From positions 9,763,610-9,827,609 of the forward strand of contig NC_046627.1 of the NCBI RefSeq assembly GCF_900324465.2: 64,000 nt of DNA. The letters are read 5' to 3'. Position 1 is the stretch's first letter. Each line of letters starts with the position of its first letter. The position numbers were made by a program, and so were the translations under genes. Under the pieces are notes generated by a model. That model was given only the letters and a program-made list of their open reading frames with translations, was not told where the DNA came from and ran no database searches. Shown here one piece after another: positions 24,731 through 37,345 of the stretch. The DNA comes from Anabas testudineus (Eukaryota > Chordata > Actinopteri > Anabantiformes > Anabantidae).

Positions 24731-26516
24731 CTATTGGATTGTAGAAATGAAGGCATATTCTGTCATCGAGCTGATCCTGCTGGTTTTGCCTTTAACAAAA
24801 GATTATATCATCATGTTGCCTAAATAATAGAACACATTGTATTTACATTGACTCTGACATTGGCCATAATAATTTAGAATATTTGTGTCTTTCAGAACCA
24901 GTTTGACATTTTTGAGAAATGTGTCCATATAATGTCTCCATTATATAAGAAGAACCAGATCCTGGTATGAAAGAGAGTTTATGTTCTAGTTCACACTGTT
25001 AAACTTATGTTCAAGGCTGAGGCCTAAACCTGATGTTGCCATTGTGTCTTTTTAAATTTCTTTGTGACTACAACATAAACTTTGGACCCACCTACCCACA
25101 CTGAGATTGACATATTGGGAAGCAGCACTGTATAAGGAACAAGTTACTACAACAGCAAATATTTCAGTTAAACATATTTTTAACTTAAATTTATTTACCT
25201 CTTTGCCAGCAACTTTTGACAAAGTAAAGTAGACCCACACAGAGAAGAAGAATCAGCAGGAAAACCCTGATAACGATCCATGGGATGAATCTCTGCATCT
25301 CTTTTTGACCATCTAGAATGAATATACAGCGTATTGCAATTTTTTAATACGAAACTACTTTCACAGTACTTTTTCAAACAGTTTTACAATTATCTAATAT
25401 AATATGTTGCTTAAAGTCTGTATCTGCTACATTTGTAATTCAAAGCATGTACATGTATGTATATACATACACACACACACACACACACACATATATAAAC
25501 TCACATTTTGCTGTCCCACCTCTAACAATCAACCTGCTCTCTGCTGATTCTCCAGCTCCAGAGATGTTGCACTTGTAGACTCCTTCATTAGACTTGGAAA
25601 CACTGTAGATGATCATGTTTCCTGTAGAGCTGTTATTGATGAAGTCTCCATATTGATAAAAATCAGCTGAGGTCTGTGAGGAAGTCGTCTTGTTTCTACA
25701 AGTCAGAGTTACAGCTTCTCCCTCCATCACAGGAAGAGCAGGAATTTCCAGGATCACTGAACCAGCTGAACAACAAGGATGTAAAAGCTGATTTAATGAT
25801 ACACTCATGTTGAGTTTATGACAAAATGTTGTTGTCATGATAAAAACTTACCAGTGATAGTGATGTTAACACTGTTGCTTCTTTCCCCCGCTTCAGCCTC
25901 AAACCAGTATTTTCCACTGTCAGCTGGAAAAACATCTTTTATGGTGCAGGACGACCCTGTTGATGTCTTTTTATTAGAGGTTTTACATGAGGATATTTTT
26001 CCTTTGGACTCACGTACAACTTCACAATAAGAGACCCCCTCACAATAAAAAGTTACTGACTCATATACAAAGAACTGTGCTCTGTTTGGATCAATATGAA
26101 GAGAAGCTGCATCTGGAACAAAGACAAACAAGATTCACAAATTAGAGTACGTAAACTGCAGCATGATTCCTATGAGTTACTGCCAGACCTTAATGGTTGG
26201 AACAACAAAAAATGAAATAAACTTATTTTGCTATTTTTTACTTCTTATAAAGAAACCATAAAAAAAACCAACAAGAACTAAAAAAATAAAAAATAAAAAA
26301 ACTCAGTGGGTAAAAACTGCTACTTACTAACTTTCTGATCATGTTCACACGGCATCATCACAATCGTCACTAAAAAGACTAAAGGCGAGAAAGAGACGTT
26401 TATAAGATTTATGTGATGATACCAATTATCTATAAACTTCAATTAAAAGTTTGTACTATAAAGAATACTAAAACTCAATACTCACATAGTTTGATGCAGA
26501 GAGCTGTGACCTCCAT
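24731..26516 (-). CDS. R4: short-tailed receptor with Arg in the membrane segment
   Basis: Exons: 26486-26516, 26328-26369, 25852-26112 (D1), 25520-25765 (D2), 25199-25312 (TM) and 24731-24789, giving about 250 residues, all open. The signal peptide is MEVTALCIKL then LTIVMMPCEHDQKV. The stalk is very short and the TM reads PWIVIRVFLLILLLCVGLLYF, with an arginine near its outer end. A basic TM residue is the hallmark of receptors that pair with ITAM adaptors such as FcR-gamma, so an activating role is inferred. The middle tail exons are deleted. The last exon ends MTEYAFISTIQ-stop; TEYAFI fits the ITSM form TxYxxI, but the Tyr usually found before STIQ is lost. The acceptor of that exon (TTAAAG before 24789) is weak and chosen because it alone keeps the frame. 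Confidence 0.7.
25465..25490. repeat. CA/TG microsatellite in an R4 intron
   Basis: About twelve CA units lie 30 bp past the D2 donor of R4. Read through, they give a Cys-Val run that is not coding. Confidence 0.8.
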
Positions 26517-27560
26517 GTTGTCTTGCTACTGACTGAACGTCAGACTGAAGTGAAATGTAGGTGCACAGAGGGGTCTCTTCCTGTTTTTTTTTTTTTACCT
26601 TTTCTGTTAGTTTGATGATTTTTTTAGATTAAGAACTTTCTCTACTGTTGCAGCAGAAATAATCTGGTGGTTAAACATCAGTGGTTGGAGCAAAGCACAA
26701 CTGTAGACTTATAAATATAAGTCGAAATGACCAGTAGCCCAAAATGCTTTACAGGTATCAGAGTTAAAAATGTACCATGTGCAAAGCTTTTATGCTGCAT
26801 TGTCGCTCAAACCACAACAGTAAGTCGAGAGAATGGTTCAAGTCTGTCTTATGGTGGGGATGTAGCTCAGTGGTAGAGCGCATGCTTCGCATGTATGAGG
26901 TCCTGGGTTCAATCCCCAGCATCTCAATGTGTTTTGAGGGGCAGTCTTCTACGAACCCCAGGGTGAGTGGTTCAATTCCTGGTTCCTCCTGGCTACTTGC
27001 TGAAGTTTCCTTCGACAAGACACTGAAACTGCATGGTAGCACCGACATCTGTCTGGCAGCTATCCAAACACAATTTCTCAGGGAATCAATAAGTTTCATT
27101 CATTATTATTATTATTAGAACAATCTCACATTGACACTGCTAACACACCAATGTTTGGCAGGTTTGATGATTTCTATATATGTCATCTTTGGTATATTAG
27201 CATGCAGTAGCAACACTGAGCACAAAAACAAATGGTGCTGATTAAAAATGACATCCATATACAAAATATTTTAGATTTATAATTAGACAAAATCAAATAT
27301 TTTTCATGATAAATAAAAGTCCTTTGTCCAACCTGTTTCTGACAGTGTTAAGCCTGAAGCTATTTATTTTCAACAACAGCTGATTTCAACATTATTACAA
27401 GCTTCAATTAAAACACCCTTAAATGCAGTATCAGTTTCATGATTTTCCTCTTTTATTTTTATGTGTGTCTCTCTAATAATCACTGAGAAACACACACATT
27501 CAATTCACAAGTCCTAATCTCCTACCTGCTGTACAACACCAATCGTGTGATTTTCATGTA
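26517..27560 (-). promoter_or_regulatory. 5' flank of R4, split by a SINE
   Basis: It is the paralogous upstream block with the ETS-like ACAGGAAGAGAC box at 26572-26584. The tRNA-Ala-headed SINE (26856-27117) is inserted between the text matching ggttcatgtctgta and acaatctcacagtgacactg of the empty paralogs. The block resumes after it and ends near 27540. Confidence 0.45.
26856..27117 (+). repeat. tRNA-Ala-headed SINE, copy 1 (upstream of R4)
   Basis: Positions 26856-26927 fold as a nearly complete tRNA-Ala: A box TAGCTCAGTGGTAGAG, anticodon loop CTTCGCA (anticodon CGC), B box GGGTTCAATCC. The last acceptor pair is mismatched and there is no genuine terminator run. A body follows with gtgagtggttcaattcctgg and a tail aatttctcagggaatcaata plus ATT units. 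The same body follows the heads at 38306 and 43753, so this is a SINE, not a solitary tRNA gene. Confidence 0.7.
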
Positions 27561-27899
27561 ACACACAGGGGACACGTTTGTCTAAGGTTAAAAATTGAAC
27601 AGTGAATAGAAAATAATTTCACCAATTAATCAAAACAGACAGCAAGTTAGAGCAGCATGAGACGTCATTCATGTTATTCTACATCAACTGTTTGAAGATA
27701 AGAACCATAAACATCATGGATAATAATACATGCAAATATGAAAAAAAAAACATATAGTTCAAGGTAGATTCAAAGTATAATGGGTTATAAATGACTGCAG
27801 TGTACAACACTGACAATAAAAAAGTAAAAAATAAAAATAAAAACTAACTCCATTTTCACTTTTCAGCATAGGTGATGGACCTTTAAGTCTGAATTTCTT

Positions 27900-28240
27900 T
27901 ATCTTCATTGGCATGAGTCTTAAGTTTAAACCTATATTGAAGAAATCTTACTTTGATCCAGATTCACTAAGTAATTATAGATCAGTCTCTAATCTCCTGT
28001 TCTCTAAAATCCTGGAAAAGGTTGTAGCAAATTAGCTTTCAAATCACATTTCTTCTCTTTGAACCTTTCCATTCGGCCTTAAAGTCCTTTCATTCCACCG
28101 AAACCACACTTACTGAGGTGATAACTGGTCATACTTTATCTACCAGCGTACACTATCAAACACCCCCCACTATTATAATGCAGCAGCATTTCTCCTTTTT
28201 CATCACCCAAAAAAGACACGCTACATCACTCTTCTTCAAA
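27900..28240 (+). mobile_element. LINE remnant
   Basis: The plus strand reads LKPILKKSYFDPDSLSNYRS then LLFSKILEKVV, the start of a LINE reverse transcriptase (usual 'LSNYRPISNLPFLSKILEKVV'). Further broken pieces follow. No catalytic box is present. Confidence 0.65.
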
Positions 28241-28759
28241 GAAGTCTACTCATTCTGTTTACTTGCAAGTGAACTCTAAATACTTTGTACATCATGAACA
28301 CAAATTGAATTTAGAAGAAAGCAAAACTAAAGCTAAAGCATCGAGCTAATAAGCAAGCTTTGAGCACATCACGGCATGCTTTCATTGTCATTTGAATAGG
28401 ATGAGAGACGTGTCATACTGTTGAAGATATCAATTGATATGGCTGATTTATGCATCTTTTCTTTTGTATGTTTTAGTTGTACAGTGTCTTAATTTTTGGG
28501 GTAAATAAACAGCCCAAACTATCAACTCTTGTCTCTCATTCGGGAAACTGTTTATCTGCCAAACTGCCAAAGACACCCACATTCAGGGAGGGCAGAATAT
28601 GCACAACGGCGAAAAAAAAAGAAAAAAAAAAAAAAAACCTTGGATCACTAGCATAGGAACATCAGCTTACAATGCAAATATTTATTATTTATTCATTGAT
28701 TATTATTTTTATGGAAAATTAATCAAGCTAAATGCAAATTTCTCTCCCAACTGTTTCTG

Positions 28760-29305
28760 TCTGGACTCTTGTAGATATCTGGTGAACATGAGACATACTG
28801 CATCGTGTTCACAGGAATATCACATTGCGGACTGCAAAGAAGCAAGACAGCTATGTATCAGATTAAATTAAGTAACACTATTAAGTTAGAAGCAGACCAC
28901 AGCGGGTCTATTTAAAAGCCACTGAAACTGTGTGCTCGTTACTTCTATTTTCACACATGAGAACAGACACGCTGCTGATGGAACAAGTTGGTTTTAAATG
29001 GTAGAAACAGATACTTAGACATGTCCTTTAGTTAGTCATAGAGCTTGAACAAATTCAACTCAAACTAAGTTTAATTCAAATGTATTTAATGAAAACTAAA
29101 CAGTGTTTACTTTCTATACAATTCTATGGACAGGTGTATAAAAACCTCATTTATATGTTGTAGTAAATACAAATAGGTTTGAAATAGTTTGGTAAGCGAC
29201 TAAACATACAGCTGTCTTACTGTCATAATTGTGTTATTCATTTACAAACAATGAGGGAAACTTGTCTTTTAAAGCTCTTCCTTCAGTCAGCTCCCTCACC
29301 GAAAC
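28760..29305 (-). other. 3' UTR exon and 3' flank of R5
   Basis: The acceptor before 29305 and the text GTTTCGGTGAGGGAGCTGAC match the other 3' UTR exons. An ATTAAA at about 29080 may be the poly(A) signal. Confidence 0.5.
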
Positions 29306-29793
29306 CTATAAGACAGAAAATGTGAAGTGAAAGTTAAATTTTTACACATGACACACTTTGGGGGTCAAACATACTTCCAAACTTGATGCTATCATTGAAC
29401 AGATGACGACGACTAAAGACCAAGAATAAATCTTTGCCTTTGAATAATTAATTGAACAGTTTACAAAACCAATAAATGTGATTGCTGACACAATGATGTA
29501 TTCACTCATTCATTAAACACACACAAAAATATTTTGTTTGTATAGCAATATAGCAAGTAAATCTACTTAATACTTACTTTTGGAGTATCAAAATTTAAGT
29601 TGCCTGTCACATTGAGTCATTGTAATAGTTGATTTTTAACTTGTACATATATGTTGATTGGTACTTGGAACATGAAAGTTAATAATTATGGATGTTGTTG
29701 GTAACTAGCTAAATTATTAACCTTGGAAAATCCAGATACCCTTTTTTCATATCATACAGCCACCTTGAGTTGGCAGTTTTATATTGTTCTTAC

Positions 29794-32700
29794 CTACGAG
29801 ATTGTATTATACAAAACTTCTTCTGATAAAGGTGGATGGGTGACAGTCAATAGTGGCGATACGACTGGTTCTTCATAAAAACAAGATTATGTTATCATGT
29901 TGCCAAAATAATCACACATGAGAACAGATTTAATTTGCTTTGAATCAATTATTGTCTATTCTGTTGGATGATTGCAACATCAGTTATGTTTTATATTGGT
30001 TTCTAATAAACTCACCAATCCATTGAGAATCATCCGGGCCCAACATGGAGTAAACGGGTCTACATGATGATTGTTCTTCATCTAATAAAGACAGTGAAAG
30101 TTAACAGCTATATAAACAGCAACATAATATTTGATGCTTTGAACCAATTTTAAGTTAGGATATTTGTTCATTGTATCTATCAGGAAAAGTTTGATATTTT
30201 TGGGTAATCGGTCTTGACTTATCTAACACAAGTTATGCAAAAAGCGCAATAACATTCCTGTCATAAAACTATTTCTCTGTATGCTTTGGGTCATTGTCTT
30301 GCTGGAAAACAAATCTTCTCCCAGGTATTTAGCTGCATTCATCTTACCCTCTACCTTAACAAGCCTTCCAGGGCCAGGAAGAGAGGTTTTTTTTTAGAAT
30401 TTTATTTGTCAAATTCGCCAACTTTTATCAATTATGATTGATTTATGATGTTAATAAATTGATAAAACATCGAAGCGAATTAATACTTTTTATAGACACT
30501 GTATTTCTAATCCAAAAAATTAATTTGAAATGTTTTGTCCTTTCAACTGAAATTAGTGTACAATAAAATGCTTTTGAGTTATATGGGTGATGTGGTCTGT
30601 ACAAGATGTGTATTACAGTTGTGAAGTAAAATGAAAAACAACAGGCAGGTGACGTAGCATACTTTTTGTTTTAACTTGTTTTGTTACAATACTGTACTAT
30701 GAGCTGCTGTGGTGAAATGTAATAAACATGGCTATTTACTTTGATATTTAGATTATTATTGAAACTCAACATGCTCTCACTTTTCTTTACACAGGCAGAT
30801 GATCTGTCTCATTTTATATATAATTAAACCATTCAAACAAACAAAACTTTCATGTATATTGGTAAATTTGTTATTTGTTTTAATGTGTTACTAGATCATT
30901 GTCTTAATGTTTAATGTCAAAAATGACTAAACAAATGCTTTTGAAATTTGTTTCACGGCTTATTTATTATTAATATGTTGTATACTCTTCTGATTTTCTT
31001 GTCAGCTTTGTGTTCTGAAAAAAAGGGACAAAAGAAGAGCAATGTTCTTCCTTTTTTCTTTCGTCATGTTTAGTGTGTCCGTACCAGTTTAATGAGATTT
31101 TATTTTATTCTCACCTGTTTGAGTCCCAGTTGAGCCTGATTCAGGTCTCAGAGGGGACACTACTTCAGTAGAGAAAAGATAAGATTATTAGAAAATCAGG
31201 AAGGAAAGTTGTTAACACAATCACTTTCATAAAAGTGCAGCAAAACTGTGCTTGAATTATGTCCAAAATTTGTTTTGGTAGGTGTAACAGGAAATTAACT
31301 AAATTAACTCAAGTAAGTATGTATTAAGTATTAAACTTCAGTATTAAGTATTAACTAATCTGCAATTAAAATACCAATAAGCTGCTGGTAAATACCTCAC
31401 TTTGTCTAAAAAATGTACTTAAGCATGTTTAAAAGTACTAAATATTCATCAGAAGGAAATATTCTGTTGCTCAGAGACTGACTGGTTGAATTTAAATTTG
31501 TTTTTACAACTAAATTCATAGCTTGTTTTGAGTCACAAATACAAACCGTGAGTGAAATGTTCAGAAGCAGCATTGTACAAGTAACAAGTATTTTTACCCT
31601 TATTTTCTTTACCTCTGTGCCAGTAACTTCTGACAAAGTGAAGTAGTCCCACAAACACCAGCAAAACCGCAAATAAAACGGTAACAAAAATCCATGGATT
31701 GAAACTAGGAGAGAACGCAACCGTCTCTTTAAAAGGGGAAGTAACCGTCTCTTTATGAGGTAAAGTAATTATCTCCTTGGTAGAGGAAGTAACCGTCTCT
31801 TTTTGAACATCTGCAATGGTGATACAAAGTATTGTACCTCATTTACACATACTTCCATAATATTTTGATATTTTCACAATTAGCAAACTTTATTTATTGC
31901 TTCAGTTAATATTTAGAGCTACAGTTGTCATTTATACTACATGTAGATATAAATTCTATTTTAAAATCTTTCTGTGTCTCACCTCTGACAATCAACCTGG
32001 TCTCAGTCGATTCTCCAGCTCCAGAGATGCTGCACTTGTAGAGTCCTTCATCAGACTCGGAAACACTGTTGATGATCATTTTTCCTGTAGAGCTGCTATT
32101 GATAAAGACTCCATCTTTATAGAAATCAGCTGAGGTCTGTGAGGAAGTCGTCTTGTTTCTACAAGTCAGAGTTACAGCTTCTCCCTCCATCACAGGAAGA
32201 GCAGGAATTTCCAGGATCACTGAACCAGCTGAACAACAAGGATGTAAAAGCAGATTTAATGAAACACTCATGTTGAATTTATGACAAAATGTTGTTGTCA
32301 TGATAAAAAACTTACCAGTGACAACAATGTTGACAATGTTACTTCTTTCCCCCCCTCCAGCCTGAAACCATAATTTTCCACTGTCATCTGTGTAAACATT
32401 TGTAACGGTGCAGGACGAACCTGTTGCTGTTTTCTTATTAGTTTTATTACATGAGGATATTTTTCCTTTGAGCACATGTACAAGTTCACAATAAGAGACC
32501 CCCTCACAATAAAAAGTTACTGACTCATATTCAAAGAACTGTGCTCTGTTTGGATCAATAAAAAGGGAAGCTGCATCTGGAACAAAGACAAAAAAAAAAG
32601 AAAGAGACATTTTTTTTTAAATAACAGAACAAAAGAAAAGGGCTAGTGCGAAATGATAAATGTCATCACGATTCTCATGATAATTTGACGTTTGTCTTAA

Positions 32701-33043
32701 CTATTAATCAGAAATGGTTTGATTAATAGAAGAAGGAATATACATTTTCCTGTTTCTTACATCTTTTAAATAAAACACAAAACAACAACAAGCAATACAT
32801 TCAAAATGCTAAATATGTTCAGTGAGTAAATAACTGGTACTTACAAACTTTCTGATCATGTTCACACAGCAGCATCATTTCAATCATCACTAAAGAGACA
32901 AAAGAAAACAACATATGTTTGTACAATCAACGTGCTGATACAAATTGTTGATACAGTAATACACAAATAGCAGCTAAAAGTGTGTTAAATAACAGTCAAA
33001 CTCAGTACTCACGCAGTTTCATGCAGAGAGCTGTGACCTCCAT
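29794..33043 (-). CDS. R5: intact ITIM receptor with expanded stalk
   Basis: Eight exons, all open and phase 1, give about 322 residues: 33013-33043, 32845-32889, 32316-32576 (D1), 31983-32228 (D2), 31613-31810 (stalk/TM), 31115-31159, 30016-30081 and 29794-29870. The stalk has four KETVTS-like repeats, the longest of the array, rich in Ser and Thr. The TM is PWIFVTVLFAVLLVFVGLLHF, without a charge. The tail has RPVYSML and ends VLYNTIS-stop; VxYxxI is a canonical ITIM. This is the best full-length inhibitory candidate. The mini-intron between D1 and D2 is 87 nt and free of stops, unlike the 86 nt of most paralogs, so its retention would keep the frame. The serine-rich tail exon seen in R2 is degraded here (about 30660-30720), with its acceptor lost. 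Confidence 0.8.
30280..30505 (-). mobile_element. Tc1-type transposon end fragment
   Basis: It ends with ttttttatagacactgtattt-like text, the mirror of the cagtgcctataaaaagt end seen at 17967. The inner part, gctttgggtcattgtcttgc, is typical of fish Tc1-type copies. No coding part remains. It lies in an R5 intron. Confidence 0.4.
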
Positions 33044-33785
33044 GTTGTCTTGCTGCGGACTGAACATCAGACTGAAATTTAATGTAGATGCACAGGGGGG
33101 CCTCTTCCTGTGAATGCATGTGATGAATCTTTTAGATCACAAACTTTCTCAACTGTTTCAGTAGAAATAACTTGGTGGTTAAACATAAGTGGTTGGAGCA
33201 AAGCACAACTGTCAGCATTATGACCAGTACACCAAAATGTTTTACAGGTATCAGAGTTAAAAATATACGTCTACAGCCGCTATGCTGCATTTCAGATCAA
33301 ACCACAGCAGAAAGGTGAGAGAATAGTTCATGTCTGTATTGTAACAATCTCACAGTGACACTGCTAACACACTGATGTTTGGTAGGTTTGACGATTTCTA
33401 TATATGTCATCCTTAGTGCAAACATTATCAAATGAACACTAAACATGAAATAAAACTAATGCAGAAAATTTCATCCATTCATTTAATGATTTGTTTTTTA
33501 AGCGTTCTGGGAATACTGGTACTACCTAATATACGCACTGGACAGGTTGGATGAAAGTTTGCGTCTTTGAATTTGTTTTGAAAATATTTATTCATTAAAC
33601 TGAGTTTAAGGACAAAAAAATAAAATAAAAAATGTTTCAATCAACAACTGACTTTTTACACACACACAGATATAAATCAATATTTCTTTCTTTGTTTTTG
33701 TCTCTGTCTTTCACTCAGTATCACACACATGCAAACACACATTCAATTTACTAGTCCTACTCTGCCCCCTGCAATCCAACTGAAT
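33044..33785 (-). promoter_or_regulatory. 5' flank of R5
   Basis: A paralogous upstream block with the ETS-like CAGGAAGAGG box at 33101-33110, about 60 bp before the ATG. It has the empty SINE site (gtctgtattgtaacaatctc near 33331-33350) and ends in the shared ctactctgccccctgcaat text. Confidence 0.45.
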
Positions 33786-33924
33786 CTTTGGGATGAGCTG
33801 GAAGAAGGCTTTATGGAGCAGTCCTATCACATATTTGTGACCTACATCAGTCACATGTACATTTGTGGAAATAAATAAATAACATTAAGTCACACAGTGT
33901 ACAACAGTGGCCCCCCATTATGAG

Positions 33925-34115
33925 CCTGGTTCTGCTGGAGCTTTCTTTATCTAAAGGGTTTTTTTTACTCTTCACTGCCTAAAGCTTCCTCAAGTGGATT
34001 GGTTGGGTTTTCTATATTATTATTTTTTGCATATTTATGGTCTGTAAGGTCTAAAATGTTGCACTATAAAGTTACTTGAGATGACTTCTGTTGTGAATTG
34101 GCGATGAATAGAACT
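33925..34115 (+). repeat. Fish interspersed repeat (LINE 3'-end type)
   Basis: A second copy of the repeat at 11580-11815: cctggttctgctggagcttt through gacttctgttgtgaattggc. It directly precedes the Tc1 copy at 34125. Confidence 0.55.
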
Positions 34116-34124
34116 GATAACTAA

Positions 34125-34995
34125 TGAAAAACCCAAATTCAGTATCTCAGAAAATTAGAATATTACTTAAGACTAATACAAATAAAGGATTTTCCCAAAC
34201 TTTAATCAGCTAAGTAACTCAAAACACCTGCAAAGGCCTATAAATTGTCTCTCAGTCTAGTTCTGTGTGCTACACAATCATGGGGAAGACTGCTGAGTGT
34301 ACAAGCAATAGGGATAACCGCACCCTGGAGAGAATTGTGAAACAAAACCCATTCAAAACCCCTAAACACAGACATATGCAAGACATGGGTTTCAGCTGTC
34401 GCATTCCTTGTGTCAAGCCACTCTTGAACAACAGACAGCATCTGAAGCGTCTCGCCTGGGTTAAAGACAAAAAGAACTGGACTGCTGCTGATGGTCTAAA
34501 GTTATGTTCTCTGATGAAAGTAAATTTTGCATGTTCTTTTGGAAATCAGGGTCCCAGAGTCTGGAGGAAGAGAGGAGAGGCACAGAATCCACGTTGCTTG
34601 AGGTCCAGTGTAAAGTTTCCACAGTCAGTGATGGTTTGGGGTGCCATGTCATCTGCTGGTGTTCTTTGTTTTCTGAGGTCCAAGGTCAAAGCAGCTGTAT
34701 ACCAGGAAGTCTTAGAGCATGTCCTGCTTCCTGCTGATGACCAACTTTAGGGAGATGCAGATTTCATTTTCCAACAGGACATGGCACCTGCCCGCAGTGC
34801 CAAATCTACCAGTACCTAGTTTAAGGACCATGATATCCTTGTTCTGAATTGACCAGCAAACTCGCCTGACCTTAACCCCATAGGAAAGCTATGGGATATT
34901 GTGAAGAGGAGGATGTGATATGCCAGACCCAACAATGCAGAAGAGCTGAAGGCCAGAGCAACCTGGGCTCTCATAACACCTGAGCAGTGTATTGG
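34125..34995 (+). mobile_element. Tc1-like transposon with degraded transposase
   Basis: It starts near the end-type sequence cagtatctcagaaaattaga. A 161-codon frame at 34265-34750 reads HLKRLAWVKDKKNWTAADG and SVMVWGAMSSAGV, the Tc1 core blocks. A separate frame carries the usual SDESKF piece (34505-34520). After 34750 the end of the gene is present but out of frame. The 3' inverted repeat was not found. This is a different Tc1 family from the one at 17967. Confidence 0.75.
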
Positions 34996-35269
34996 TCTAA
35001 AATTGAATAGGTAGAGAACATATTTTGACCTTGTAATTTCCATATTGTACACACAAAGAAAAAAAATGTACCAAAAACTGAAACAACAATTGTCTTTACC
35101 ATGAATAAAAAAAAAAAAAAAAGGTGAAAACACAGAAAAGACAAAATAAACATGTAAATCGAACAACTAGAAAATAATCTGGGGTTACACACTGGTCTGA
35201 GCAATAATTACAGTACACATAAATTATATTATTATACATATTATTTTGAAATTCCAGACTTAATTGGAC

Positions 35270-36110
35270 TTGGTTTTGCAGCTGTTTTTTCTTTGGGTAT
35301 TCTGGGCCCTGTTCTTCTTATATCTCTATATACAGAATCGGGTTTTAGACAAGGTTATTTGGTTGTATGTTGTCTCTTCAGAGAAGTGGTTTCACAAAAG
35401 CTAGATTTAATAATCTAGTGAACAGTGCACTCTGGTGGTTGTTGACTGAATCATACAGTTTGTAACAGTGGATTGTTTGTAGAAGAACAAACCTGCTCGT
35501 GAGCTCCTTTCAGTTTGTGGATATGTTGCCAGGTCAACAAGCTCGACATGACTTTGGAAGAACCCACAGATCTACGATCATGTCATCATCATCATCATCA
35601 TATTGTCTAACTTACAGTACCTGTTAATCCACCTACACAACAGAGCCATGTTGTGCATGAGACTGTTTCTCATTTATTTTACTTTATAAGTTGAAAACAT
35701 TTCTATCAGCACATTTCCTAATATTCCAAGTTGTCAAAAAGTAACTTAATGCAGCTTTAGACCAGTTTGTTATGTGTTGTATGCCAGTGCTAAGAGTAGC
35801 TGACATAAATCTCGCTACATGTTTGAGGTTTTTCTACTGGTTTCAGTGTGAAATACTTTGAGTTTCTACAGTTTCATCGAAATACACATAAAGTACAAAA
35901 TCTACTCAACTTGTAAAACTGCTTAATATTCAAAGGTCTAATAGAAGTCAATTGACGGCTGATCTACTGACATAAGTGGAAAACACAAGGTCATCAGGTT
36001 GGGTCTCCTTTAATTCTCTTGAATCTCGATTATGTCTGTTGATTTCCATTGTGGCTGCTTGTTGATTGACAGCATGTCAGTGCTGCTGTTTGTGTTCACT
36101 TCAGGTCGAC
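35270..36110. repeat. Non-coding block shared with R2 and R8 upstream regions
   Basis: Positions 35270-35470 match 14850-15020 and 51780-51960. The part at 36030-36110 (tctgttgatttccattgtgg through ttcaggtcgaccacatttta) matches 52295-52385. No coding signal is seen. Confidence 0.6.
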
Positions 36111-36369
36111 CACATTTTAGATCAGGTCATGACATTCTGGTCCATTCACGTCTAGTCTGGCTGTATTTTTTTCATATGAGGTTGGCTTTCTACGTGTCCA
36201 TTCAGTTCAGACCTCTGACGGCCTCTCGTCTAGAGAGAGAGACTCGTAAGTGAAGATTTTTTCAGCTGTGTGTCTGTTGTATGCCTGATGTCATAGTTTA
36301 CAGCATAAATAACTATTTGATCTAACATTCAAAGGAATTGGAGTTTGGTTTGTACCAGTAGTCATACTA

Positions 36370-37080
36370 GGTAACTTAAGTTCTGCCGTTAGCCACAACA
36401 TACCTCCTGAGGAGACTGAGGTCTTTTGGAGTGAAGGGAGCACTCCTGAAGACCTTCTATGACTCTGTAGTGGCATCAGCCATCCTGTACGGTGTGGATT
36501 GCTGGAGCAGCAGCATCACAGAGAGGGAGAGGAAGAAGCTGGACAAAGTAATCAAGACGTCCAGCTCTGTCCTGGGCTGTCCCTTGGACTCAGTGCGAGA
36601 GGTGGGTGAGAGAAGGGTCCTGGCAAAACTGACATTCATGCTGGACCACGAGTCTCACCCACTGCAGGACGCCCTGTCTGCTCTGGGGAGCAGCTTCAGT
36701 GACAGACTGATCCACCCTCGCTGTGCGAAGGAGAGATTACGCAGATCTTTTCTCCCTGCTGCAGTCAGACTGTACAATGAACACTGCTGATACTCATATT
36801 ACACCTGGACAATAATCATAAACCAACTTTACAATGTACATTTTCAATACTGCCATCCAGTAATATCCATATACTGTACTTACATGTATATATTTTATTT
36901 ATTACTGTACTGTTTGTACTATCAGGTTTCATAGTCTATTTATCTCGGACTGTGCCAGTTTAGTCTTTCGTCTCCTTTGGTCAGACTGTCTTTCTGACAC
37001 TCTACTGTATTTAAGCTGTTGTAAAAATGCAATTTCCCCATTGTGGGACTAATAAAGGTTTTCTTATCTTATCTTATCAT
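36370..37080 (+). mobile_element. 5'-truncated LINE, C-terminal end and 3' tail
   Basis: The frame at 36431-36790 reads LLKTFYDSVVASAILYGVDC through SSVLGCPLDSVREVGERR to RRSFLPAAVRLYNEHC-stop, the C-terminal part of a common fish LINE ORF2. It is open to its own stop. A non-coding 3' part follows and ends in TTATC repeats at 37062-37078. L2/Maui-like by recollection. It is the least decayed LINE of the window. Confidence 0.75.
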
Positions 37081-37345
37081 ACAGTTCCTATAAAAATATT
37101 TTCACTCTCTTGAATGGTTTTATCCTTTTATTGATATTACAAATCATTCATGGTCAATAAATTGGGGAGCAAAAAAAAAAACCTAATACAAAGCAATGTC
37201 AATTAAAAAAAAGTGCATGGTAAAATCAGTGTTTGGTGCTAGTAGTCCCACAATTGGTAAAATGGGGATCACCTGAGTGCAGTGAAAGCGTCTAAAGTGA
37301 TTTCAGTATAAATAAATTTGTGTCTGAAAGGTCCAGCAGAACAAT
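37081..37345 (+). mobile_element. Tc1-like transposon end fragment
   Basis: It begins cagttcctataaaaatattt and continues with ctagtagtcccacaattggt, matching the 17967 and 63212 elements. Only the first 260 bp or so remain, with no transposase. Confidence 0.6.

Noticed and set aside
26856-26927. Functional tRNA-Ala(CGC) gene
   Set aside because: The fold is good, but the same head plus a common 3' body recurs at 38306 and 43753, and the acceptor stem has a mismatch. A SINE head explains it better.
31906-32610. A single-exon 234-residue two-Ig protein
   Set aside because: It is the read-through of R5 D1, mini-intron and D2. Splice sites at 32316 and 32228 match the paralogs, so normal splicing is the first choice; retention is kept only as a finding.
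34265-34750. A 161-codon host gene
   Set aside because: It carries Tc1 transposase blocks in a degraded copy and has no intron or promoter context.
36431-36790. A 119-codon host gene
   Set aside because: It is the C-terminal end of a LINE ORF2, followed by the element's own TTATC-repeat 3' tail.
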